DNA from: Elymus sibiricus
Lineage: Eukaryota > Streptophyta > Magnoliopsida > Poales > Poaceae
DNA length: 64,000 nt
Reading direction: 5' to 3'
Assembly (NCBI GenBank): GCA_039707655.1
Contig: CM077663.1
Location: 437,675,830 to 437,739,829, forward strand
A model generated the notes under the pieces. That model saw only the letters and a program-made list of their open reading frames with translations. It did not search any database and was not told the DNA's origin. The position numbers and the translations under genes were made by a program. Shown one piece after another: positions 1 through 8,384 of this stretch (positions are counted from its first letter, which is position 1; the number at the start of each line of letters is the position of its first letter).

Positions 1-130
1 AAAATGAACAGAAAAAAAGAATAGAAAAAACGAGAGAAAAGAAAGAAATACTGTGAATAAAAAACAAAAAGTGAAGAAAACAAGAAAAAAGAAGAAAAAC
101 CCATAAAAGACTGTATGTAAAAAACAACAG
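1..130 (+). repeat. purine-rich low-complexity tract
   Basis: Almost only A and G on the plus strand (GAAAAAAG-type words). It is the continuation of the degenerate A-rich block seen whole at 33545-33705. No coding potential was seen. Confidence 0.7.
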
Positions 131-248
131 AAAAAATCGGTGCAGGAATCTTCAAGACTACATTATGGAAGCCGTGGGCCTACTCAAGTGGACGCTACAG
201 ATGGTTCGCTTCAGCGAAAGCTCATATATTTGCTGAACGGGCGGCAAC

Positions 249-976
249 TAGGGTTGCAAGAAAAGCTCGAGGCTCGTGAGTGAGCCGCTCGAGATCGACT
301 CGTTGTTTAGCTCGACTCGAGATCGACTCGAAATAAATGAGTTGAGTTTGAATACTTTGTGCAGCTCGATCGAGAAACAAACTGATCTTGAGCCAATATA
401 CTAGCTCGTTCGATTTTAGCTGATAGCTCGACATAATATCATTAAATTTCAATGATCATGCAATATATTAAATGCAAATAAGATAATTTATTACCATATA
501 TGTTGTCCATGATTTTCTCCATTTTATTTAGTAGCAAACATGGAAGCTTAGTTAAATGCAGAGAAGAATTAGGCCTTATTATGGTTTTTGGCCAATAATT
601 TGTTTTCCTAATTATATGTTTGTCGTGAATCATTATCTTATTTTGATACTAAACTTTCGGTTGTGAGAGAATAAGTCAAACTACTTTAAAGAAATTTAGA
701 TTATCATCGTCTTGATTGAAATAATATTTTTTTAGTATTTTCTTATGTCGTGTTGAGCCTTATCTAGTTGAAATAATCAGCATAGATTTATAATTTTTAC
801 CGTGTCATTTAGCTCGAAACTAGCTCGAGATCGACTCGAGATCGTTATAAGCTGAGCACGAGTCATGTTCTACAGCTCGACCTTGAGCTTCACTCCGTCT
901 GAGCTCGTTCGACTTTTAATACAAGTTGAGCTGAGCCAACTTAAACTTGCTCGAACTCGACTCGTTTGCAGCCCTA
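249..976. mobile_element. non-autonomous hAT-type DNA transposon
   Basis: The 728-bp element is bounded by an exact 8-bp direct repeat GCGGCAAC (241-248 and 977-984), the target-duplication length of hAT elements. The ends are imperfect inverted repeats: TAGGGTTGCAAG on the left and, read inward from the right, TAGGGCTGCAAACG. Subterminal regions are full of GCTCGA / CTCGAGATCGACTCGAG words in both orientations, while the middle (about 430-800) is AT-rich and has no transposase. Assignment to hAT rests on the TSD length and the TAGGG-type terminus. Confidence 0.8.
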
Positions 977-984
977 GCGGCAAC

Positions 985-2077
985 TGTCGTCCAGTCCTAT
1001 GGTAGGTCATTAACTTTTTTTAGTACTCCAGGTACGTCATTAACTTATCCATATGTAGGGGCCTGGGCCTGGAGAACCCTGTATTATCAATTTCTAACTG
1101 ATCCATGTACTATCTACGATTTGTGCTGTAAAAACTTGTAATTTGCGAATTGCCTTTATTTTGGTGCCAATCATGCTTGCCTTTAATCTGCTTGCTCGGG
1201 CATCTAGCTACAAAATTGGGATGAGCATGTTCAAGCTACACACATCATCATTATTTGGTACCCATCTGCTGAAAAGTGAAGACACCATTATTCTACATAA
1301 TCTGGTGCGTATCCTGTAGAAATATCCCAAATAATCTTCAGGACAGATACATTTACTATACCTAATACATACTGTATAAAATCCATCTGGGTGAGATAGT
1401 TTCATACTAACTAGGTGCATATGTCTCCTGTCAAACATTTCGATGTGCAGGCATACTAGACCACAGTATAGCTAGTACACAGTTATATGCAACTTGTGCT
1501 ATCTCTTGAATATATATTTTGCAGGCACATCAGCTGAATAATGAAACTGTGGCGTTGTTTGTAAGCGGTCGTTAATAATTTAATACTCCAAGTTGAAGGA
1601 ACCCAAGTTGAACTTATAAAATCTGAAGAGAGTAGACTTCACCTTCCGCCCGTAAAACAAATCTAGTATGAATACTGTCTCTGCATTTGCATCAGCTATA
1701 GCTGTAGGTGGACAAATGGTTAACTGCCAACTTGCAATACTATTGCCATCTTTGCCTTCCAATGGCTAACATAAATATATAACCCTAAATCTCAACCTCG
1801 ATCAAGGATGACGGTGGATGGGCGTTTTAGTTTGTCAACTTATATTCATTTTTTGGCGCAGTGTAGAAGTGTATTCATTATTGAACCTGTTGGTTCAAAG
1901 CATCTATGAACCAACTTAATATGCCCTATTGCAGATGCCCTTTTGAAGAGTTCAATTCAAGGGGGTGCCATGTTGAGCCTAGCACCATGACACTATGTGT
2001 ATAGCTGTGTACTATTGATGGATACGAAATATAGAAAGATAAAGACATAATATAGAGTTGACTAGACACATTTCCAG
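985..2077. other. intergenic DNA without recognisable gene
   Basis: AT-rich sequence. A short imperfect repeat of the phrase GTCATTAACTT lies near 1006-1045. Possible splice-like borders occur near 1524 (TTTTGCAG) and 1560 (GTAAGC), enclosing about 36 bases, too short to name. Short open frames here have no recognisable domain. Confidence 0.5.
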
Positions 2078-2169
2078 GCCGCCAAACTTGTCGTTGAAGC
2101 GGTCAGGGCAAATCATAACGCGCTAAAGTTGGAATGTGACCCAAATAAGCACGACACATTAATAAAAAG
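2078..2169 (+). other. isolated exon-like fragment
   Basis: A 92-base segment preceded by a good acceptor (TTTCCAG) and followed by a good donor (AAAAAG/GTAGGT). It reads open as a charged helical peptide beginning AAKLVVEAVRANHN. No neighbouring exon was recognised and the family is unknown. It is identical in copy 2 (35651-35742). It could be a relic exon of a lost gene or a captured fragment; chance is possible. Confidence 0.35.
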
Positions 2170-2189
2170 GTAGGTCCATAATGTCATAT

Positions 2190-2300
2190 TTGTGGCGAAA
2201 ATCATTTTTTCTTCTTCTGAAAAGGAGGTTGAACCCCCGGCCTCTGCATCATTATGACGCACACAACCATCTTTATTAAAGTTGATGCAATGCGGAGAAA
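2190..2300 (-). mobile_element. LINE/SINE-like 3' tail fragment
   Basis: On the minus strand it reads ATAAAGATGGTTGTGTGC, then GATGCAGAGGCCGGGGG, then an interrupted A-rich run. This arrangement is common at the 3' ends of grass non-LTR elements. A similar tail lies at 28775-28850 on the minus strand and another at 19300-19355 on the plus strand. No coding sequence is attached. Confidence 0.45.
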
Positions 2301-2639
2301 AAAAGGCATCAACAAACAGAGTAAAATGGTGCAAATGGTTGAAATTAAAATATAGATTATAGAGCATGTTGCTACCCCTTTATAGATATTAACTCCAAAC
2401 TCTATTGTCTCTATCGATGTCATCTAGTTACTTATAAAGAAACACCGGTTACAACATAGATGCACATATACCATACACACAGTGTCTATGAAACCTTGAG
2501 TCACAGAGCTTCACAATTGACAAGTAACTAGATGTGCCCCACTATCACTGGGTACCTTGTCGACCATACACAGGAGTAAATATCACGAGACAATCCACGG
2601 GGGGCTGGCAGGAATCGCCTCTTAACCGCTACATATGGC

Positions 2640-2985
2640 TGGATTTTTTAGGATTTCTTTTGTAAAAAGAGTTTATTAAATCCAAATTCTGAAAAAAAGA
2701 ACAAGCAGATCCATAGAAGATATATGCTATGAATAAACCAAAGATAGCTAGACTTACAGAAGAAATTGCATTAGTAATAAATTCATATGAATTTACAAAA
2801 GAATTGGAACTTTCCTGGGTAAAGTTTATTGAGGGAGTTAACTACTTTGATAATATGGTTAACTCTGCTATTCCATTATCCATTCCTCCATTATCAAAAG
2901 AGATTCCTATGAATCCAATGAAGAAAGTGAAAAGTAGTAATATAAGAAGAGGAAATAACATAGTATTTCCCGTTTCATGCGGATA
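2640..2985 (-). pseudogene. ndhF: plastid ndhF fragment in the nucleus (NUPT), copy 1
   Basis: The minus strand encodes an internal piece of the plastid NAD(P)H dehydrogenase subunit 5, a thylakoid membrane protein. Recognisable pieces are [12 protein letters not shown], a hydrophobic [15 protein letters not shown] segment, [29 protein letters not shown] and QNLDLINSF. The real protein is over 700 residues and only about 115 are present, so this is a non-functional insert. In copy 1 the tryptophan codon before LTPSIN is TAG (minus strand of 2842-2844), splitting the frame; copy 2 retains TGG. A 14-bp direct repeat (GGCTGGCAGGAATC at 2603-2616 and 2986-2999) brackets the insert. The plus-strand frame at 2729-2986 is only its antisense. 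Confidence 0.88.
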
Positions 2986-3009
2986 GGCTGGCAGGAATCC
3001 CTCCAAAAT

Positions 3010-3228
3010 TCTTACAAATCCATTACATATAAAAGTATCTATTGAAATAGACGGTACACACCACGTATAACTGAAGTGAAATACCCACATACTCCCTCCG
3101 TCCCATAATATAAGAGCGTTCGTATATTGTGGGACGGAGGGAGTAGTTTCCATATGCTTGTGTGTGATTCTGTTTTAGTCACCATCACCTATGTGATTAC
3201 CTAAACTCTTCCCATCATAAGTATATTG
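3010..3228 (+). repeat. diverged relic of NLR-upstream sequence (module A)
   Basis: Aligns by eye with 20396-20565, upstream of the NLR gene: both carry an ATTACAAA-CCATTA-like start, ATAGACGG-ACAC-CCAC-TATA, and the ACC-C-TGTG-TTACCTA-ACTC-TTCCCAT end. In this copy a 52-bp Stowaway interrupts the match. It suggests an older duplication than the 33.6-kb one. Confidence 0.55.
3092..3143. mobile_element. miniature Stowaway MITE (52 bp)
   Basis: CTCCCTCCGTCCCA at the left is answered by TGGGACGGAGGGAG at the right, flanked by TA on both sides (3090-3091, 3144-3145). These are the terminus and TSD of Stowaway (Tc1/mariner) elements. At 52 bp it is little more than its two inverted repeats, so it would fold into one hairpin. 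Confidence 0.9.
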
Positions 3229-3631
3229 TATGGTTCGAGTAAATTGCACGAAACCATCACTTTGAAGGCTAGGTTTGCAGAAAACACTATGTTACTTTTT
3301 TTCGACAGAAAACATCATGTATTGTGTAATCTTTTTCTGAAAAACACTAATCGACGGATTTGGCTCGATGGAACACGTTTATGACAGATTGGGCCCGTCA
3401 GTCAGGTTGACGTGGCACCGCTTAACATCTGACAATTAACGGTGGCGTTTGGTAACATTATCGTCCCTGCGGGGTCCACCTGTCATTGGAAGGAAGAAGA
3501 AAAAAAATTGGCCCATCTTATCTTCATGCAGAACTTCTCCGTTGCCTCGCTAGGTCCACCGTCGTTGTTGCCTCGCCCAGGTACACCGCCGCCATTGCCT
3601 CGCCCAAGTACTCCATCTCCGTTGCCTCACC

Positions 3632-3870
3632 ATCTTCTGGCAGTCCTCCATCGACGCCGGCACCTCACTCCTCGGCTGGAGCGACGGCTACTACAAGGGT
3701 TGCGCCGACGCCAACATGTGTCGCCGTGCTTTGCATCCCCCTCGACACCGGCGCGTATCATGTCCTGCATCCCCCTCGGCACCGGCGTTTTCGAGCTCGG
3801 CGCCACCAAGGCCATCATCCATACCACCGATAGCTTGGGGAGGATCCATTCGCTCTTCAACCTCACCAGC
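3632..3870 (+). pseudogene. captured bHLH-MYC_N (MYC2-like) transcription factor fragment, copy 1
   Basis: Two stretches match the N-terminal bHLH-MYC domain of plant MYC2-type regulators, which bind JAZ and MYB partners. At 3632 the frame reads IFWQSSIDAGTSLLGW then SDGYYKG, like the family's AIFWQSS...VLGWGDGYYKG. From 3766, in a different frame, it reads CIPLGTGVFELGATKAI then TDSLGRIHSLFN, like CIP..GVVELGSTD...ARIR.LF. The part between them in the parent is missing and the phrase GCATCCCCCTCG(A/G)CACCGGCG is duplicated. There is no bHLH DNA-binding region. Position inside MULE inverted repeats indicates transposon capture. Family identification is from memory of the domain. Confidence 0.62.
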
Positions 3871-4174
3871 AGAAGAGGGGGATCTGGATCCTGGCCGTGA
3901 GTTCTGCCGCTGCATGAGGCGGAGGGGCGGCCTGCTGCCACGTGCCGGTGAGATAGCTCAACGCCATGACTCCCTGGGTCTTGGTCTTGACGGAGCCAGC
4001 GCTCGCCCGAACCAGCCACCGACGCCGGAGCTCGCCAACCGCCGCCGCCGCACCTTCTCATTGCAGGGAACCATCTCATCGCCATCCAATTCATCCAGAT
4101 CTAATCGGGATCGAGGCATCCCCACCGAATCCATGCTGCCCGCCTCGATTCACTACTAGGAAAAACCTTATAGG

Positions 4175-4412
4175 CAGGACACTATTAGTAGCGCTGGAAA
4201 ATAACAATCGCTGCTGGTAATAAGCAGTAGCACTGTCTTGTGGAAGGGCTACAAGTAAATGCTTAGCAGTAGCGCTGGAAACATAAAGAGCGCTACTGCT
4301 AAGAGGGACCCGACGAGCCCACCGACACTATTTGTAGTAGCAGCGCTCCCCGCAAAAAAGCGCTACTGCTAAAATCTTATCGGTAGCGCGCTTTTACTAA
4401 AAGCGCTACAGC
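4175..4412. repeat. left subterminal repeats of CACTA
   Basis: At least seven copies or near copies of AGTAGCGCTGG, AGCGCTACTGCT or the core AGCGCT occur in both orientations. In En/Spm the subterminal repeats are the binding sites of the element's TNPA-type accessory protein. The core AGCGCT is self-complementary. Confidence 0.8.
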
Positions 4413-4459
4413 TAATGTACCCTATCCTCTTCCCCTCGCCCGCATTGCTCACTCTCCCC

Positions 4460-4775
4460 TGCACACACACACACTCTCTCTCGCTTGCCACGCCGTCGCC
4501 CCCGTTGCCGCGCCGCCGTCTCCTCCATTGTGGTAGGCCTCCTCCTCACCCCCACCCTCGTCTCGCCCTCCTCCCCCGGCCCTCACCCTCCTCCCCCGGC
4601 CCTCACCCTCCTCCCCCGACCCTCACCCTCCTTCCTTCGGCCACCGCCTCCTCCTCTGGCCACCGCCCCTTCTCCTCCTCCGGCCACTTCCCTCCCTCCC
4701 TCCTCCCTCCATCCATCCCTCCCACCCTCTTCCTCTGACCCTCTCCCTCCATCCCTCCCTCCCTCCCCTATTGCA
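4460..4775 (+). repeat. C-rich minisatellite and CA/CT microsatellite
   Basis: A CA run followed by CT repeats, then 20-bp units of the form CTCACCCTCCTCCCCCGGCC (three in copy 1, two in copy 2), then CCTCCCTC/CCATC repeats. Proline-rich open frames across it are compositional artefacts. It is one of the few places where the two 33.6-kb copies differ in length. Confidence 0.85.
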
Positions 4776-5207
4776 TTGAATTTAGTTTTAGTAACTAGCT
4801 AGGGTTAGAACTAGGATGGATGGATAGATGTTAGTGTTAGAACTAGGATAGTTTTAGTATTTTTTTGAAATGAAAATGTGAAATAGGATTTTTTTTCAAA
4901 TGAAAACTGGCCCTATATAATTGTGCCCAAGTGCCCAAATGATCCGAGTGGCCTATGTTTCGCCGGAATGTTGATTCATTTCCATTCCGGTGAATTTCAG
5001 GCGCTCGATATGTCCACTTTTTAGCAAAGGTCATGTCAAAATTTTGGCATGACTTGTGCTAGAAAGTAGGCATATCGAGTGCCGGGATTTGCTGGGAAAC
5101 GGCATTCCGGAAAACCGAGTCAAAAATGAGTCTAAAATGAGTTTAAGAAATTAAGCATTTCTGAAATAGCAAAACATTAAACGATAAGAAAATGTTCTCA
5201 TAGGAAT

Positions 5208-5657
5208 TTGTCTCGACGTCGACGATGCCTGGCTCGCACCCTCGTCGTCGTCGACATCCTTGAGAGGCGCGATGTCCGGGACTGGGCTCCGCCGGGCTGG
5301 CACTGGGAGGTGCTACCTTCCCGGGCTCGGAGCTTGGTGAGGAATCCTGGTCTTCTCGTCGACCTGGAGCTTCTTTGGTGGCGGTCGCGTGGGCTACTTT
5401 CGGTGCAGAGGCAGTGGGACCCCGCAGAGGTGGTACGTCGCCGTGTCAGGGAGGAGGACGAGCACGTCCGTCGCTACATGGCGGCGTTGGACGCCAGGTT
5501 CTCCAATACCTGGCAGGTTCTTCAGGGATTTCACCCGAGTTATGATCCGGTGATGGTTCCTTATCTTTGGATGTCCACCGTCAGCGACTTAGAGACCGCT
5601 AGTGAACCGAGTTCACCGTCCTCCACTTTGGATTCTAGGATATTCGATCTGTATTAG
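5208..5657 (+). pseudogene. unknown CACTA-borne reading frame, no ATG at its start, copy 1
   Basis: An open frame of about 149 codons with coding-like, GC-rich composition (TCGTCGTCG-type codons), ending at a TAG before AT-rich DNA. The product is basic at the start (SRRRRCLART) and Trp/Arg-rich, with pieces such as DWAPPGWHWEVLP, DLELLWWRSRG and LQGFHPSYDPVMVPYLW, and has an acidic, Ser-rich C-terminus. No family was recognised. The frame opens at TTG, not ATG; either the ATG was lost or this is an internal exon, since CTCATAG just upstream (ending 5203) is a plausible acceptor. A role in transposition is only suggested by location. Confidence 0.45.
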
Positions 5658-5820
5658 TGATCTTATATGATAATATTCGAGATGTATTAGTTAATATTTG
5701 ATGATGCATTATTAACTGGATTAGTGATATTATATTTGAGTTCATTATAAATGTATTAGTGCTATTATATTCGAGTTCATTATAATTGTATTAGTGATAT
5801 TATATTGTTATAATGCGTGT

Positions 5821-6115
5821 GTGACTTTCGGTCTGTCGTTGCTCCTTGTATGACTTTCATGTGTGTTCTTGATGGAGGAATCCCGACTATTGTAGTGGGG
5901 GGGCGTTTCTTCCTCTTCTCTTCTTGCGATATATACCTCGGTATAATGCGCAAGGAGAGAAGAGGAGAAGCGCCCATCACCGACGGTCGAACTATTAGTG
6001 TGAGAGAGTGTCCACCAACATATATACACCACCATATCAGTGTGAGAGAGTGCGGACCAACACACCATGAGACATGAGAGTTATTTAAGGAAAGCCTCGA
6101 CGGACCGAAAGTCAA
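5821..6115. repeat. imperfect fold-back region in CACTA
   Basis: TGACTTTCGGTCTGTCG on the left is answered by CGACGGACCGAAAGTCA on the right. Nested inside, GCGTTTCTTCCTCTTCTC pairs with GAGAAGAGGAGAAGCGC across a short AT-rich loop (about 5905-5973). The motif AGTGTGAGAGAGTG occurs twice as a direct repeat (about 5996 and 6040). It lies upstream of the B3-like gene's first recognised exon and could be a 5' leader or intron hairpin. Confidence 0.65.
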
Positions 6116-6219
6116 CCGATATTGAATTAGGTCTATTTGGACATGTGTGTATGTTATTGCTCAATATGTCTTACATTAGCAATGGTCATGCTGTACTTTT
6201 TGAATCATGAACACAGGAA

Positions 6220-7418
6220 ATGTCGTCGTCTGATGACGACGATAGGATCCAAGTGTGTGAACTCTGCGGCGAAGATAAGGGTCTTTGCGACCAGCCTGGG
6301 CTGCGAGACGGCAGGTTCTTCACCATGAAGCTTTATGAGGACTTCGATATTTCTACGGTACGCAACGATGACAATTGTTTTTTCGTAATTAAGCATGACT
6401 TCTGTTTCTTTGCTTCAACGTGTAATTTTTGTTTTACACAATTCGACTAGTTCATCCCCTGTCATGCAAGACGGTATTTCTTGGAGAGGCTCGGTTTCGA
6501 AGAGCACGAGAGTTTCGAGACGAGGACAGCCAACCTGAGGACTAAACATGGTCACACATTTCTGGTCAAAGTAATGAATGCAGAGAATAACACATAATTA
6601 GGATGCTCAAATTGGGAAGCTCTTTGCAAGGCATATGGATTTAAGGAGGATATGGAAATAACCTTCGATCTTCGTCCTGAAGATCATATTGAAGGTAACA
6701 TCGACATTTGGGTGGATGTCGATATGCTTCCTGTTTTACCTCCATGTGAGTTTATCAACCATGCATATTTGTCAAGTAATTTGCATTCTATATTTAAAAA
6801 TAGTTGGTGTTCATCCATACTAAATTTGTTAATTTATAATTTACAGCTTATTTCGTTTCTTCGAGTGAAACACAGAAAATAATTGACATGACATACTACA
6901 CTTATGGATCACAACTAACTTGTGAGGAGAAGGGTGATCTTATCAACTTTGTTATTGGTGTCCTAGTTGGTAGGGAGATCTTCCCGTATAATTTGGGAAC
7001 TGGCCCAAATTATACATTGTACAGGACACTAGCTAGTGCATAGGTTGAGGGCGGATAACATTCGCCGAAATATCTTGGTAAGAGTTGCTAATTAAGCACA
7101 CTACTATTGCATAAATGGTATTGATTACATTGCTAACTAGGCTACTATTATGTTCTTCAACAGAAACTGCCAAATGAAATTGTGCCTGTGTTGATGCAAC
7201 CCGAAGGTAATATGACAATTAAAAGCCCCTTCCAGCCCGAGTTCTCTTTTGCATACTCGACTGAGCGCAAACCACTAAGACGGCTCCAAATTGAAGCATG
7301 GGGACAAATAAAGAAGGATCGCAAGCCACAAGTTGGAGACCGTTGGATCTCTTTGCTTCATCATGGAGACATAGGTGTTATTCTGTTTTATGTCATTTTA
7401 CCTAGGAGGGACGACTAG
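6220..7418 (+). pseudogene. CACTA-borne gene with two REM-type B3-like domains (broken), copy 1
   Basis: Four exons with canonical borders: 6220-6357, 6451-6745, 6847-7077 and 7164-7418. Exon 1 starts with an acidic MSSSDDDDR leader and a CELCGEDKGLC cysteine cluster. The first B3-like domain spans exons 1-2 (GRFFTMKLYEDFD, FIPCHARRYFLERLGF, ANLRTKHGHTFLVKVM, NWEALCKAYGF). The second is in exon 4 (KLPNEIVPVLMQPEGNMTI, WGQIKKDRKPQVGDRWISLL, VILFYVILPRR). B3 domains bind DNA. The gene is dead in both copies: TAA at 6595-6597, and CTAG doubled at 7029-7036, shifting the frame in exon 3. B3 assignment rests on pattern recognition; a TNPA-like role is inference. Confidence 0.6.
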
Positions 7419-7585
7419 GTCCTATGAGAGAGAAGTTTAGTTAACTTGTATGATCGATTAGGATGATTACTATTATGATGTTTTTCTGTTTTATGAGATT
7501 TTAACTTGATATGATTAAGATGATGATGAGTTGTTAGATGAGTAAGATGATGTTGAGTTATATGACATATATTTGATTAAGGTGG

Positions 7586-7678
7586 ATGGATGCAAGTGAT
7601 CATGTTGAGTTAGAGGAAAATATGATGTTGCCGCAACATCATATTTTCCTCTAACTCAACATGATCACTTGCATCCAT
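7586..7678. repeat. perfect 46-bp inverted repeat with 1-nt loop
   Basis: 7586-7631 and 7633-7678 are exact reverse complements separated by a single C. Weaker pairing extends outward to about 7571 and 7693. It lies about 170 bp after the stop of the B3-like gene. An RNA crossing it would form a perfect 46-bp duplex. It is unchanged in copy 2. Confidence 0.95.
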
Positions 7679-7784
7679 GCACTTTAATCTAAATGTAGTT
7701 GTTGGCACAATAATTATTACTGTATAGAGCATGCACAAATACGTAGAGGGGGTATGAATCTGTGAAAGCAGGAATACTAGCAGC

Positions 7785-8015
7785 AGCGCTGGAAGCCATC
7801 TAGCAGCAGCGCTGGATTAACAGTAGCGCTTGCCATTCTGCAGCGCTACAGATAGTTAGCAGTAGCGCTGGTCAGTGCAGCGCTACTGGTAACAATGCTT
7901 AGCAGTAGCGCTGCACTAACCAGCGCTACTACTACCACTTAGCTGTAGCGCGATAGCAGTAGCGCTGGACCCAGCGCTACTGCTATAGGTATTTCAAGCG
8001 CTACTAGTAGGCTTT
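7785..8015. repeat. right subterminal repeats of CACTA
   Basis: About ten copies of AGCAG(T/C)AGCGCTGG, AGCGCTACTG or the core AGCGCT in both orientations, mirroring the left end. The number is higher here than on the left. Confidence 0.8.
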
Positions 8016-8384
8016 CTCCTAGTAGTGATTGCATCACCGGAGACCGCCTCGACGAACCTCCTGCGCCCCGCAACACCTGCACACCCGTGGTGTACCGCAC
8101 CTGCTCGATCCACACCGTCTAACGGCTGTCAGGACGACTTGGAGTGCCACGTAGGCAAAAAAATGGGGGCCACCTGTCATAAACTCACTTAACAGAGCCA
8201 GATCCGCCGATCAGTGGTTTTTGCAAAACGATTACACAAGACGTGTCATTTTCTGCTAAAGAAATGGAAGTAGTGTTTTCTGCTAACCTATACTTCAAAG
8301 TGATGGTTTCCTTCAATTTACTTATGGTTCACTTGTCCAACTTTTGTCTTTCTATTCTTCAATTTTAGCTTCCCCTTGTTGACA

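Larger units (their letters stand above)
4151..8027. mobile_element. CACTA (En/Spm) transposon nested in the MULE, copy 1
   Basis: The 3877-bp element starts CACTACTAGGAAAAACC and ends, reversed, CACTACTAGGAGAAAGCC. A 3-bp TSD ATT flanks it (4148-4150, 8028-8030), as expected for the superfamily. Both ends hold dense subterminal repeats built on CAGTAGCGCTGG / AGCGCTACTG. No TNPD-type (Transposase_21) gene was found, so it should be non-autonomous. It carries an unknown frame (5208-5657) and a broken two-B3-domain gene (6220-7418). Confidence 0.92.
3238..8322. mobile_element. Pack-MULE-like element, split by a CACTA element
   Basis: The outer sequences are inverted repeats. The left end reads AGTAAATTGCACGAAACCATC, then ACTTTGAAGG and GTTTGCAGAAAACACTA. 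The right end, reversed, reads AGTAAATTGAAGGAAACCAT, then CACTTTGAAG and GTTAGCAGAAAACACTA. Flanks are TATGGTTCG (3229-3237) and TATGGTTCA (8323-8331), a 9-bp TSD with one mismatch, as for Mutator elements. Without the nested CACTA the element is about 1.2 kb. It has no transposase but holds GC-rich host-derived coding sequence, hence Pack-MULE. Exact end bases could shift by one or two. Confidence 0.72.

Noticed and set aside
2729..2986. Plus-strand open frame of 85 codons starting MNKPK
   Set aside because: It is the antisense of the plastid ndhF insert; the minus strand gives the recognisable protein.
4415..4802. Proline/serine-rich open frames
   Set aside because: They come from the CT-rich microsatellite and minisatellite, and differ in length between copies without keeping frame.
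4175..8015. Evenly spaced AGCGCT repeats as a CRISPR-like array
   Set aside because: The repeats are short, in both orientations, unevenly spaced, and located just inside CACTA ends in a plant genome; they are subterminal transposon repeats.
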